NCBI GenBank assembly: GCA_028583605.1
Contig: CM053331.1
Span: 32,094,411 to 32,158,410 of the forward strand
Reading direction: 5' to 3'
Source of the DNA: Dastarcus helophoroides
Lineage: Eukaryota; Arthropoda; Insecta; Coleoptera; Bothrideridae
DNA: 64,000 nt
Shown: piece after piece, positions 46,101-55,290 of the stretch
Numbering within the stretch: the stretch's first letter is position 1
Layout of the letters: every line of letters starts with the position of its first letter
Translations under genes and position numbers: made by a program
Notes under the pieces: model-generated
What the model saw: only the letters and a program-made list of their open reading frames with translations
What the model was told of the DNA's origin: nothing
Databases searched by the model: none

Positions 46101-49100
46101 CACTTCAAAGGAATGATCAAATTCGTACCTGGGTTGCATTTAGTCAACCGATCTTGCTAAAATAACAGAATTACTTTTCTTGGGGATTCCCATGTGACCA
46201 GCAAAGTCTCCTTTAACCCTTTCGCGACGTGCTATTTTCCTATTTTTAAGTATGCCCATAAGGCGGGCAGTTTTCGAGGTTTGTGGGATCGTATGGTCTT
46301 CGTCGTTATAGCATACATTTACCGAAAAAGTGCGATAATCGGCATCTCTACAAGAATATTGAACAAAATTATAATATAATTCAGATAAATGCACTCTTCG
46401 AGTATTTGTCACATTTTCTTAACACTGGAATATACGGTCTTCGGCGCGAAAAGGTTAAATTGTTTTAATTGCAGTAATCTTGAGACTCCTTTGATTGCCT
46501 TTCTCTTCACTAGAAGTTGAAAAAGAGTTAGGCCTAGCATACCTTCATTGCTGCTGTTGGACAGGTGTTTATTGCGCCTGTTATGCCCAGATATGCGTAC
46601 CTTTGAACTAGATCCAGTTGGTTTTGTGCTGTCTTTTCTGAGACGGAGGTTTGGATTGGCCCGTGTTCCCAGAGCTTGTGGCTGCATTTGCAGGTGCTGC
46701 TTCGGCAGTTACGGTCTTTAAGGAACTTGCTTCCTGTAGGCCAGATCTTCTCGGTATGATATCCTGTGAGAAGCTCTCTTCTTTTGGCAGACTTTCCTTC
46801 TATTGCCTTTCCAGACGATCTTAGCTTAAACTGACTAAACTGGAAAAAGATTTGAAACTTTCGTAGAACAGTGTGTAACTGTAAGTTGAGTAGATGTGTG
46901 TACGTTTACTCGATGGACTCTCCTCCAGTCCTCCGTGCTCAAGTTTTGTTCTGTCCCATTAACTGTTGCAGAATTTGTTTGCTGGGGCTTTCCGCGCTAT
47001 TAAAAAGTTTCCCGTCATGATTTGTGGGCAAGGAATTTTGATTTCCTCTACTGCCCTTAACGTAGCCCCTTCCCAAGATTCGAGAGTTCCCACCGTGCTA
47101 AATAGCCACTCTGAAGTGACTGTATTCGCACAGATGAGAACTTGGAAACCTGGCCTAAAGGTAGCTTCTAAGAACTGTGGCTTGGTTTGCTCCTTTCGGT
47201 CTCTCCGAATTATTTCCAGAATTTCCGGCTGAAGAGCCTTGAGCCTTGAGTCGAGTAGATGTATGTACGTTTACTAGATGGAGTATCCTACAGTCCTCTG
47301 TGATCAAGTTTTTGTTCTGTCCCATTAACTGTTCCAGAATTTGTTCGCTTGGGCTTTGCGCACAATTAGGAAAGTTTCCCATCGTGATTTGTGGGCAAGA
47401 AATTTTGATTTCGTCTGCTGCCCTTAACATGGCCCCTTCCTAGGGTTTCAGAGTTTCCACCGGGCTAAATATCCTCTCTGAAGTGACTTTGTTGGCACAG
47501 GTGAGAACCAAGAAACCTGGCCTGAAGGTAGCTTCTAAGAACAGTGGCTTGGTTTGCTCCTTTCGGTCTTTCCGAATTATTTCTAGGATTTCCAACCGAA
47601 GAGCTTTGAGCTGCTCATTAGACAGTCGGTCTTTTGGATAGTCTTCGAAAAGAATACCTACCTTAACACTTCCAGCCAGCTGACTGTAGGACATATCAGC
47701 CTTTGGCGTCTCGGTAGAGGGAACTGGTTGAGCTTCTTTCTCTTCCCTTTGTTTCTGTCTCTTGGACTCCGTTGTTGGCGTGGAGCCATCAGAGCAAAGT
47801 CTTTTTGACCCCTTACTTGTTTCCTTCTTTCTCATTGGCTCTTTTACCAATTTCTTACCTTCCTCTGGGGAGTGTTTCTTTTTGAGGAGCCATTTAAACC
47901 ATTTTCTCGCTGCTCCAGAGAGTCTTTGATGCATTCCTTGAGCCTTAAGTCTTTTACCGACTTTTAAAGCCTTTCAGACTCCGAGACTCCACTATCGCTT
48001 GAGGCTAGGAGAACGTCTTCGAGGAGGGTTTTAGGGACTTGGTTGTCAGCTTGTATCCATCCCTTCGATGTTTTGTGATTCTTGACGCGTATCACCAGCC
48101 TTTGGGTTTAGGTTACTGTGTTCCATGGGGTTTCCACGAGTAGCTAGAAAAATATTCAGCCTACTGCATCAGAGTCCCGCATTTATTCAACAAAGGTAAT
48201 TGAAACTGGAGGGCGCCTGATCGCCAGAGTTCCCCTACTAACGGTTAAGTTTTCTCTTAACCAGGCAGCTGTTGGCGTATGCTGTTCCACCTTAGCTTGG
48301 AGGGAGTTTTTATTGTGGCTCACCACTCCACTTGGGTCGGACGGTTAAGCGAAGCCTCTCACCAATCGTAGATTGAGAATTTATCCTGTTCGATGATTTC
48401 AAAGCCAAACGAGACAGGATATCGTTAGCTTTTGTGAAACGCTTTTAGCCACGATACGACAGCTGAGCAGTATTGATTCACCCTTGGTCACTGTCGCTGT
48501 TCATCTTCGATTGCTCTCAGGACCACATCTTCAGCTAAGCCTCTCCACCAAGACAAGGTGGTGACTCGGGGAGAGGTTAAAACAAGCCTCTCACCAATCG
48601 TAGATTCACGATTTATCCTGTTCGATGATTTCAAAGCCAAACGAGACAGGATATAGTTATCTTTTGTAAAAGGCTCTTAGCCACGATACGATAGCTGAGC
48701 AGGATTGATTCACCCTTGGTCACTGTCGCTATTTACCTTCGATTGTTCTCAGGACCACGTCTTCAGCTCAGCCTCTCCACCAAGACAAGGTGGTGACTCG
48801 GGGAGAGGTTAAAAGTTTGTTAATGCAGATAATAATAAATATAAAAATAACAAGAAAAAATTTAAAAAGATATAATTGAGCATAATTGAATTTGACCTGG
48901 AAATATTTCTATTTTTTCAGTTTATCTTCCTTGGAAGTTCTTTATGGAACCATTTACAACACAATTGGTGCACCAAAAGGACTCATAACGCGAGTAAAAA
49001 AACTCGTTGTTCACAGAAATTTCGACTCTAAAAAGTATCTTTATGATGCCGCTTTACTTCAGGTGAGTCCTCCTATGTTAGGTATTGTCCATAATATAAA

Positions 49101-52100
49101 AGATACTTTTTCCGAATTTGGACTGTGTCAACGGACTATTGCACTTTTCAGTCACCAGTCTATTTGGCCTCTTGAGAAACAAGAGAAACACCAAACTTAA
49201 GACAGAAAGAAATTAGTGTGTTAATTATACTAGAATCGAAACTCCTTTGAAATGAAAATGGCATCAGAGACAATATTGCAAAAACAGAAGGTAACGCAGT
49301 ATGTCAACCATACCAGAAGCGAAACTCTTCGAAAATATAAATCAGAAAATTCTATATGTGACATATTGAGTTACCATGCTCTTCTGTTTTTACATGTTGT
49401 TTTTTGTTTATTAATTTTATTTAACATTTCTTCGGCCCAATTTGGAAATATTTAAATTTTTATTGTTTGTTGACAATATTCTAAACAGTTTTTTAAATAA
49501 AAATTTAAATATTTCCAAACTAGACCGAAGAAATGTTAAATAAAATTAATAAACATAATATTTTCGGTCAATAAGAGTTCACCATGAAGAATGTTGCCTT
49601 TTGGGCGATTTTCATTTCTGGAGGGTTTCGCCTCTGGTATGGTTGATATACTGTGTTCCTTCTGTCGTGGGTTTGGCTTTTTTCTTGTTGCGTATTGCGA
49701 ACAATTAGCATTCAGTAACTGATGTATAAGTTATTGTTGTTGCACGTTCTGTGTGTTATTGCTGGTTTAAGTAAACTGTTTCAAATTCTTTATAAAAAAA
49801 ACCCAATAGGTAATTGCCAGATAGCGTAGGCAAGCACCAAAAAGAGATTTTTGAAAATTCATCCCCTAAGGCTTCACATATATTCAAAAAGCAAAACAGG
49901 TTTAGTCAAAAAATGTTTGACTAAATGTGTTCCACGTTGCTACTTTAACGTTTAAATGGGCTGACCCCCACTAATTAGTCGCATGTTTTAATGCATGTTT
50001 AGGCTCATTTAGTCACAGGTTGTTTGACGTCCAGAGTTTTGTTGTCGACGCACACGCCAAATATTTTTGTTTGACTTGTTTTTTGACTAAAACTGCTTTG
50101 TTATTTTTATGTGTGTCAAGTCTAGGAAGCTTAAATAGTTGATAAAAATTGGTATGGATTAATCATAATGTTACTAGTTGCAATAAAACACCAAAATGCA
50201 TACTCTGAATGCTTACTTCATGTGTGTAAAATGAAGACTTATTGTCCTGGTGACCACCTTCTCCTATATTCATAATTTTTCTTTATAACAGGTTGTGAAA
50301 CCGTTCAACTTCAATCACAATGTAAGACCAGTGAGACTGCCTCACTTCAACGGTGTGGTACCATACGGACAATTCGCAAATTTAACAGGATGGGGGAAGA
50401 CTTTGAAGGCAAAAAAATCAGTCGTTTTGCAAAAGGTGACGATTCAGATACATTCACCATCACAGTGCGTTAAGGCGGGTACAACAACCAGAAGGTTCAA
50501 TGGTACCAATCAAATATGTGCCGGTGGCCTTAGAAATTCGCAGTGTACTGTAAGTATCTCTTTATACTCCTTTAGCTATCCACTGTATCTTCTCCGCAAA
50601 GCTGTGTTAACTTATTCGTTTTTATTGACTTTTTCTTTGCCGGTTCCTTCTTCCTCAAATCAACGTAATCGCTGCTTCATATAGATGGGTAACGCAGAGA
50701 AATTTGTTGACTTAACCCAGTAAGTCAAACACAGCACACTATGTTGGCACACTGAGTCAACTTTGCGCCATCGAGCAGCCAATGCTACTTTTGGATTTGT
50801 GAAAGAAGGAGAAGCCAATAAAAATTAATCAAATACATTCTTTTGATAAATTTTTGATCATAAAAATATTTATTGAATTTATAAGTAAGCCAGTTGTACC
50901 AGATTGATAAAAAATTATCAACGCATCAAAATTAAGGCTATTTAATTTTAACAGGGTATTTTTTTAATAAATCGTTTCATCAATTAAATGTTCTGCAATG
51001 AAGTCACCCAATAGAATTTAGATCTGTTGAGTATTTTTTTTAAGTTCAATTCACTCGCAAGGGACAACCCCATTCTGCCTTCAGAGCAACAGAGTAGGAT
51101 GCGGAAACAAGGATAAATGGCGATGAACCGCCTTCTCAAACAAAAATAGGTTGTAATTTTTGGGAAAAAGTCCGAACGAATTCCATAGCTTGAAGGTTCT
51201 AGTTAAAAAAGAATATTCATTGATAGAAGTGAAGTCCTCGCTGTATCAAGCTGGACCGCATAGGAATTTGCTGCCTCTGAGGAGGGCTGCATGAATTTGT
51301 AGTCTAGGTTGCATTCTACTTGCTTACGACATTGTTGGCGTTGGCCATAGTTTCTCTATGGACCAATAGATGGTAGTACTAAGAGTCACACGCTTGACGT
51401 CCTTGAATTCTTTAGTACTTACTTGTTGGAACATTTATTAACATTCGAGTTGCATATACCAAACTGACGAGATCTAACAAGATCGAAACCGTTTTTTGGT
51501 TTCCAAACTTCGAATCTAATAAATGTTTAAACCTTTTGATCTGTGCATTTTAGAAGCCTCTGACTGTCTTGCATGCCTTAAAAACCTTACCATTGGAGGG
51601 ATCAATCCTATTAGTTCCTGTGAGCAACTCCCATGAAAGTAGTTGTAGCAAAGAGATAAGTCACCATACATCCGCCTGTGCTCCAGTGTTTCAAGAGAAT
51701 CAACAAACTCTTGTCATTAGTTGGACGAATCGCTCCTCTGGATTCAATTCAAATTCGCTCTTCTTTGAACTGAATCCAGAAGAGCCAAATTGTGTTTGGA
51801 GCTGAACTCCAAACATGAAAACAGTAATCAAATGTTGGCCTAACTTGAGCTTTGTATAGAATGAGCAGCTGACGAGATGTAAAGTATTTTTTACTAAAGC
51901 TTCTGAGAAGGGACTTGGCAATGGCGCGCGCATGATCGTCTCAAGAGAAGTTGGTCCTCACATTTACTCCTAGGATAGATAGACTAGGAAGGATTTCACC
52001 GCCCCTGAGTATGTCTGTTACATTATCCCTTGATGCTTCTCAGAGAAAACCGCGGTCTGAGTTTTTGAGGCGCTGAAGGTGACCAGATTTTTCTTACCTT

Positions 52101-53528
52101 ATTCCAAAGAGGTTTAGAGATCCCGATTAATTGTTTGGATTTGCTGTTCCCTTAGCTGATCTGAAGCAGCGACGGATAATAGTTTGTCGAAGAAAAAAGA
52201 TGACACCAGGCTACTATCATCTGCGTAGCTGTATATCAGATTGAAAGTTGAATCTAAGTGATCGTTTATGTGTAACAGAAACAGGATAGGAGACAGGACA
52301 GACCCCTGATGCACCCTTGCGTTAGTCGTAAATGTTTTGGATGAGATGCCATCAATGACCTGAAGAGATCTATCTACGAGAAAACTGGATATCAAATGAC
52401 AGACTTACAAGTTGGAAAAGTTTACATCAACAGTACCGGATGAGGCCAAGAAAAGTCGAAGTCTGCTATACCTACCTTAACACTTCCAGCCAGCTGACTG
52501 ACATACCAGCCTTTGGCGTCTCGGTGGAGGGAACGGGTTGAGCTCCTTTCTCTTTTCTTTGTTTCTGTCTCTTGGACTCCGTTGTTGGAGTGAAGCCATC
52601 AGAGCAAAGTCTTTTTGACCCCTTACTTGTTTTCTTCTTCCTCATTGGCTCTTTTGCCAATTTCTTAGCTTCCTCTGGGGAGTGTCCCTTTTTGAGGAGT
52701 TATTTAAACCTTTTTCTCGCCACTCCAGAGAGTCTTTGATGCATTCCTTGAGCCTTAAGTCGTTTACCGACTTTGACAGCCTTTCAGACGCCAAGACGTC
52801 ACTGTCGCTTGAGGCTAGGAGGGCGTCTTCGAGGGTTTTAGGGACTTCGTTGTCAGCTTGTATCCATCCTTTCGATGTTTTGTGATTCTTGAGGCGCATC
52901 ACCAGCCTTTGGGTTTAGGTTACCACGTTCTATGAAATTGCCACGAGTAGCTAGGGAAATATTCAGTTTACTGCATCAGAGCCCTGCATTCAGTCAACAA
53001 AGCTAATTGAAACTGGAGGGCGCCTTTAAGGATGGTTTTAGGGTTAAGGTTTTACATCAACAGTACCGGATGAGGCCAAGAAAAGTGGAAGTCTGTCTAT
53101 GGTGATTGGTTGTAAATATTTTCAACTGTAGATCGTCCGACTATTTCATTAACTAACATTAAATTGGCATTAGTAATTAAGGTATGTCGTAATGAGGGCG
53201 CTTGTAATTAGTAGATGTTTCTATGCTATATTTAACACAAGATCAATGACCTTAATACTACTGATCTTTGTGACTTTAGTTGCATCGCACGTAAGTCGTT
53301 TGTAAGATGTTATTTTGAGTCAAAAATTCTACTGTAATTTTGTTATAGAAACTACTTCACTAATTCTTTTTTTTTTGGCAGGGAGATTCTGGCTCACCTT
53401 TAGTCTACAAAGGAGTACAACATGGAATAGTTTCAGTTTCTCATGAACCGTGCGGTCACAGACCTGGAATTTTGACAAAAGTTACTGCCATAAGAAGATG
53501 GATCAGTGAAATAGTTAAAGTCATATAA
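27984..53528 (+). CDS. Chymotrypsin-like (S1A) serine protease, complete, 5 exons over 25.5 kb
   Basis: Exons 27984-28115, 28171-28268, 48921-49062, 50292-50549 and 53382-53528 join in frame to 258 residues, the normal S1A length. Residues 1-16 are a signal peptide ([16 protein letters not shown]). A short propeptide ends HRLK before the mature N-terminus IFGGHNA. The catalytic triad is intact: His70 in LTAAHC, Asp119 in YDAALLQ and Ser213 in GDSGSPLV. Residue 207, at chymotrypsin position 189, is Ser; with Gly in the RPGILTKV segment (position 226), this predicts a chymotrypsin-like rather than tryptic S1 pocket. The usual GDSGGP is GDSGSP. It is probably secreted and digestive. Intron 2 (28269-48920, 20.65 kb) carries most of the transposons in the window. 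A paralog lies tail to tail at 60604-62123. Poly(A) candidates are ATTAAA at 53545 and AATAAA at 53646. Confidence 0.93.
28171..28268 (+). CDS. Chymotrypsin-like gene exon 2 (catalytic His)
   Basis: Encodes [20 protein letters not shown] and the LTAAHC motif. It ends in phase 2 at a GTAAAT donor, matching the single leading T of exon 3. Confidence 0.92.
28300..28446 (+). mobile_element. MITE family B, copy with intact right end
   Basis: ATACAAATCTTATCCCCTGA and AACCAAGAAAGATTAAAAAA pair with the inverted TTTTTTAATCTTTCTTGGTT and TCAGGGGACAAGATTTATAA. The element ends AAGGACCAGTCCGTTCCA at 28446. The outermost left end is missing. It lies in intron 2 of the protease gene. Confidence 0.78.
28449..30391. 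other. Intron sequence with no gene seen
   Basis: AT-rich, mostly unique-looking intron DNA. It has short G+C islands near 29660-29750 (imperfect GCGTGTC repeats) and no ORF or transposon end that I can defend. Confidence 0.5.
30737..31516 (+). pseudogene. LINE ORF1 (coiled-coil RNA-binding type), one internal stop
   Basis: One frame runs from ATG at 30737 to the stop at 31516, with a single in-frame TAA at 31226. The first half is Lys/Glu-rich with a long predicted coiled coil ([30 protein letters not shown]). The second half ([43 protein letters not shown]) resembles the RNA-binding part of insect LINE ORF1 proteins. Confidence 0.8.
31462..34607 (+). pseudogene. LINE ORF2 (endonuclease + reverse transcriptase), frameshifted
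   Basis: It is read in four frame segments: 31462-about 31885, 31875-about 33520, about 33520-33780 and 33784-about 34290. The last frame resumes after the palindromes to end at 34607. The APE-type endonuclease is first, then the RT with LEKAFDR and FADD. After the RT come [41 protein letters not shown] and [10 protein letters not shown]. The ORF1/ORF2 overlap (31462-31516) is in a different frame. Confidence 0.85.
34288..34380. repeat. Two adjacent perfect inverted repeats inside LINE ORF2
   Basis: The first has 15-bp arms at 34288-34302 and 34305-34319 with a 2-base loop. The second has 26-bp arms at 34328-34353 and 34355-34380 with a 1-base loop. The right arm of the second is the normal coding sequence (DAKPVLEIV); the left arm is its inverted copy. 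This looks like two template-switch (foldback) events during synthesis. Confidence 0.93.
34860..35853 (+). repeat. ~125-bp tandem repeat array, left part
   Basis: Diverged units contain, in order, TTTCATCGAAAT(C)GATA, a GTTTCGGA(A/G)ATAAAAATTG stretch, TTCCTGAAGGA(G)GAA, CCCTAAAAA and AGATCATTTTCTTGACC. The last landmark occurs at 35181, 35310, 35429 and 35560 (spacings 129, 119 and 131). The array resumes after the hAT insertion at 38123. Confidence 0.85.
35854..38114. mobile_element. Non-autonomous hAT element with AT-rich array core, perfect 8-bp TSD
   Basis: The 2261-bp element is flanked by GTCTAGAT on both sides (35846-35853 and 38115-38122). It begins CAAGGATGAGCAAGACGTGG and ends with the inverted GGTTGCTCATTCCTG. 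Near the left end is a perfect palindrome GTGGCCCGCGGGCCAC followed by ATGCGGCCCGC, a subterminal layout common in animal hAT families. From about 36120 to 38090 the interior is the degenerate GTCGAAATTTTGAAAA array in purine orientation, with no transposase. A short open frame at 37454-37636 is array-derived. Confidence 0.9.
38123..38600 (+). repeat. ~125-bp tandem repeat array, right part
   Basis: Continues the array broken by the hAT insertion: GATCATTTTGTTGACC at 38120, then TTTCGGAAATAAAAATTGTT, CATCGAAATCGATA twice and TTCCTGAAGAA. About three more diverged units. Confidence 0.8.
38780..42175 (+). mobile_element. Tc1-like transposon, dead, split by an hAT insertion
   Basis: Transposase pieces on plus are [14 protein letters not shown] and VDETKID (first catalytic Asp) near 38905-38990, then [15 protein letters not shown] at 39095. 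After the hAT insert come [19 protein letters not shown] (second Asp) at about 41890 and INIIENVW (Glu) at about 41980-42000. This is the DD34E layout of Tc1. Several stops and frameshifts are present. The terminal inverted repeats were not identified, so the outer limits are approximate. Confidence 0.82.
39166..41798. mobile_element. Non-autonomous hAT element (CAGGGGTCGGCAAA ends) with AT-rich array core
   Basis: The 2633-bp element begins CAGGGGTCGGCAAACCGCGG and ends with the inverted GTTTGCCGACCCCTG. The flanks GGTAAGTA (39158-39165) and GGTTAGTA (41799-41806) match at 7 of 8. A subterminal hairpin GCGGCTC-CT-GAGCCGC followed by ATGCGGCTC parallels the 35854 element. The interior (about 39300-41650) is the degenerate array in purine orientation with internal duplications (for example 40490-40620 against 40640-40780). 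It sits inside the Tc1 transposase. Confidence 0.92.
42180..43740. other. Intron sequence, no gene called
   Basis: AT-rich with a few array-like words near 42480-42720. A 129-codon frame at 42888-43277 lacks homology, domains and any splice context that would make it credible, so it is left uncalled. Confidence 0.45.
43741..44061 (-). mobile_element. 3' end of a CR1/Jockey-like LINE (ORF2 C-terminus)
   Basis: The minus-strand open frame 44061-43771 includes [19 protein letters not shown] and [13 protein letters not shown], the C-terminal motif block of CR1/Jockey-type ORF2. A second copy of the same 3' end lies at 51040-51210. Confidence 0.8.
44062..45200. other. Intron sequence with a possible small MITE
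   Basis: CCCTAGAAT at 44399 and ATTCTAGGG at 44689-44697 are inverted and enclose a 300-bp, less AT-rich block. No clear target duplication is visible, so this is only a candidate. The rest is AT-rich with no gene seen. Confidence 0.35.
46217..46454. mobile_element. piggyBac-type MITE inserted in the LINE
   Basis: A 238-bp insert lies between TTAA (46213-46216) and TTAA (46455-46458). Its ends are CCCTTTCGCGACG and the inverted CGGCGCGAAAAGG. The TTAA target duplication and CCY termini are the piggyBac hallmark. It separates the RT-end and RNase H portions of the LINE. Confidence 0.85.
46951..47590 (-). repeat. 366-bp tandem duplication within LINE ORF1
   Basis: CTGTCCCATTAACTGTT occurs at 46951 and 47317. 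About 270 bases downstream of each are collinear at roughly 85-90% identity, ending in CCTGGCCTRAAGGTAGCTTC and the following block. It duplicates the C-terminal coding part of ORF1. Confidence 0.85.
47440..47934 (-). pseudogene. LINE ORF1, DUF4780-like N-terminal part
   Basis: The open frame 47934-47440 encodes [19 protein letters not shown], a Ser/Thr/Lys-rich linker ([14 protein letters not shown]), then [39 protein letters not shown] and [16 protein letters not shown]. This matches the gag-like ORF1 with a DUF4780-type domain seen in insect LINEs. It ends at a stop, after which the frame resumes in duplicated sequence. A second, shorter copy lies at 52466-53024. Confidence 0.75.
48354..48813 (-). 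repeat. Two 232-bp tandem repeats at the 5' end of the LINE
   Basis: GCCTCTCACCAATCGTAGAT starts at 48354 and 48586. Each unit ends in a hairpin-forming block CCTCTCCACC...GGTGGTGACTCGGGGAGAGG. Tandem 5' UTR repeats act as promoters in several LINE families; that role here is inference. Confidence 0.85.
48921..49062 (+). CDS. Chymotrypsin-like gene exon 3 (catalytic Asp)
   Basis: Starts after TTTTTTCAG. Encodes [11 protein letters not shown], then [14 protein letters not shown] and the YDAALLQ motif, ending at GTGAGT. It begins with T-TTA, as does the matching exon of the paralog at 61970-62123. Confidence 0.92.
49240..49700. mobile_element. Large foldback element in intron 3 of the protease
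   Basis: The inner arms 49405-49464 and 49497-49555 are about 60 bp, nearly perfect and inverted, with a roughly 32-base loop. The outer arms 49284-49327 (ACAGAAGGTAACGCAGTATG, then TCAACCATACCAGA) and 49621-49665 also pair. Between them the arms diverge. The total span is about 460 bp with no coding potential. An AT-rich ORF over the left arm is not a gene. Confidence 0.82.
49880..50110. mobile_element. Candidate MITE with TTTAGTCAAAAAA ends
   Basis: GCAAAACAGGTTTAGTCAAA at 49891 and the inverted TTTTTTGACTAAAACTGCTT near 50079-50098 form terminal inverted repeats about 220 bp apart. A clear target duplication was not seen. Confidence 0.5.
50292..50549 (+). CDS. Chymotrypsin-like gene exon 4
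   Basis: 86 codons. Contains [23 protein letters not shown] and [12 protein letters not shown]. The exon is exactly 258 bp, the same as exon 4 of the minus-strand paralog (61658-61915). Confidence 0.92.
51030..53110 (-). mobile_element. CR1/Jockey-like LINE ORF2 remnant, interrupted
   Basis: On minus: an RT segment LVDRSLQVI...[17 protein letters not shown] with the catalytic YADDSSL (52395-52114), then [20 protein letters not shown] (about 51880-51800), then the 3' C-terminal block shared with 43741-44061 (51210-51040). Multiple frameshifts are present. The upstream side is broken at 52466 by a fragment of the other LINE. Confidence 0.8.
52466..53050 (-). mobile_element. LINE ORF1 fragment flanked by 45-bp direct repeats
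   Basis: The segment matches 47650-48215 ([17 protein letters not shown], then [11 protein letters not shown]; upstream CGAGTAGCTAG and TTGAAACTGGAGGGCGCCT). Both ends are truncated. It is bounded by two copies of a 45-bp sequence (52421-52465 and 53051-53095, one difference) that belongs to the host LINE. Confidence 0.8.
53382..53528 (+). CDS. Chymotrypsin-like gene exon 5 (catalytic Ser, stop)
   Basis: Starts [17 protein letters not shown] and ends [13 protein letters not shown] with TAA at 53526-53528. Confidence 0.92.
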   Translation, partial: GDSGSPLVYKGVQHGIVSVSHEPCGHRPGILTKVTAIRRWISEIVKVI

Positions 53529-53545
53529 CTGGTTTTTAATATTAA

Positions 53546-55290
53546 TTAAAGAATTTTTTGTTTTATTTCGTTATTATTTTACACTAAAACTAAAAAGTTT
53601 TAGTAACAAAATGTCATTGAAGGTAAAGGGATGTATAAGATGTTGAAATAAACGTATCTATACAAATAGGCACTTTGTCGAGCACAATTAGTGGATATTA
53701 GTTTGACTTTGAAAGATGAACCTTAATTTTCCTGAACCCTGAACGACTTAATCTTGTGAAAAAAAGTAGTTTCTTCTGTGAAGACAAAAAAATGATGAGA
53801 GAAATTGGGAAATCGTTCACCAAGATGAGTTTCTTTTGCGCTTGGCAACCAAATTACGCAAACTACTTGTTGAAAATTCGAAACAAACCTCAACCTTCCT
53901 AGAGCAAGATGACGATATTTTTCATATTTAGTGGATCTATTTGCGGGATCCAGAATTAAGAAATCGAAAAAATAAAATATTTAAATTTGAAATAACATAT
54001 TTGTTAATAGTTTTAATGTCATTAATGTCAAAAGAAAAAAACAAACAGATAAGTAATATTAAATAATTTAAATTAAAAAACTTTTTAAATTAACACGTTT
54101 TTTTAAACGGACCAAAAAGTATAAAATAATTTCTCCTAGTTCGATACAGATTTATAATCCCATACAGATTCCTAACTTTATACAGATGGTCCTTAAAAAT
54201 TATGATTATGAATTTTTAATAGCTATGAAAATACTTGTAAGACTTTAAACAAAAAACGTGACTTTCAAAACAGTTGAATTTTTCACAACAAAAATGAAAA
54301 ATTTCAACAAGAAGTCAAAATTTTGACAAATAAATTAGATCCTTGAAGGAAAATAAATTTATGAAAAAGGTGGAAATATTTAAATAAATCAAGAAAAACC
54401 AATAATTTTTTTTTAAAAAAAGTTAAATTAGTAAAAGGCGAAACTTCAGAAGAATCTAAATTTTGAAAAAAGTCAAAAATTGTAAAAAAATCAAAAACAC
54501 TCTTAATAAAACCCAAAAATTCGAGAAAAGGTCTGACTTTTTCGATCGACTGTTTATTTTTCCAAAAATGAATTATTGAAAATAAAAGCGAATATCACAA
54601 AAAAAGTTCAAATTTGCAGAAGTAAAAATTAAAAAAAGGCGTAAACTTTAAAAAAGATTTAATATTTCCAATAAAACTCGTTCCAGAAAGTTCCAGAAAA
54701 ACTTTAAAATTTAAAACAAATCGATATTTTCGGTAAAAATTAAAAAAAAAAGATAAACCGACATTTCCAAAAAATCAAAATTTTGAAACAAAGCCCAAAT
54801 TTTCAAAAAGTTTAGTTTAAAAAAATGTACAGTTAATTAAACAGTACAAAAAAAAACAAATTTTCAATAAAGTTGCATTTCTTAAAAAAATTTTAAACTT
54901 TAAATGAACTGGAATCTTCAGGAAGTGGAAATACTTAAAATAGGTCGAAAAAAAGTCAAAACTTTCAGAGGAAGTAAAACGTAAAAACAAATAATTCAGA
55001 ATTTTCAAAAAAGTCTAAATTTAAAATAGTGGTGTATTTCATAAAGTTCTGCATTAAAAAAAATCGATAATTCGAAAGTGAAAATTCTGAAAAATAATAA
55101 AAATTTTTAGGAAAATTCTGAAACTGTAATATAAGTCGAAATTTTTATATTTCTTCTTTCTTCCTCTAATAAAAAAGTAGGGATTTGCTTACAAATAATA
55201 CCAATTAATTTTCCGCAAAACAACTTGAATTTAGTAATAGTTTAGTAGTACACACTTGATTGTATTTTGACCTCAAGCAATAATAATAAT
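53546..55290. other. Intergenic region with a block of the AT-rich array
   Basis: Downstream flank of the protease gene. From about 54230 to 55140 there is array-type sequence in purine orientation (GAAAAAAGTCAAAATTTTG-like words). Open frames here are low-complexity. No gene is seen. Confidence 0.6.

Larger units (their letters stand above)
45300..48813 (-). mobile_element. Minus-strand LINE with ORF1, partial RT end, RNase H and 5' tandem repeats; internally deleted
   Basis: Reading on the minus strand from the right: two 232-bp 5' repeats, an ORF1 ([20 protein letters not shown] onward), a duplicated ORF1 segment, the end of an RT region ([20 protein letters not shown] near 46560) and an RNase H ([43 protein letters not shown] at about 46030-45820). 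The endonuclease and most of the RT are missing. The RNase H and the 'ITGAM..TPTAAMEVLL' block suggest the I/Jockey group; the clade is inference. Confidence 0.8.

Noticed and set aside
46140..46412. 90-codon minus ORF
   Set aside because: It joins piggyBac-type MITE sequence to LINE RNase H flank; it is a chimera.
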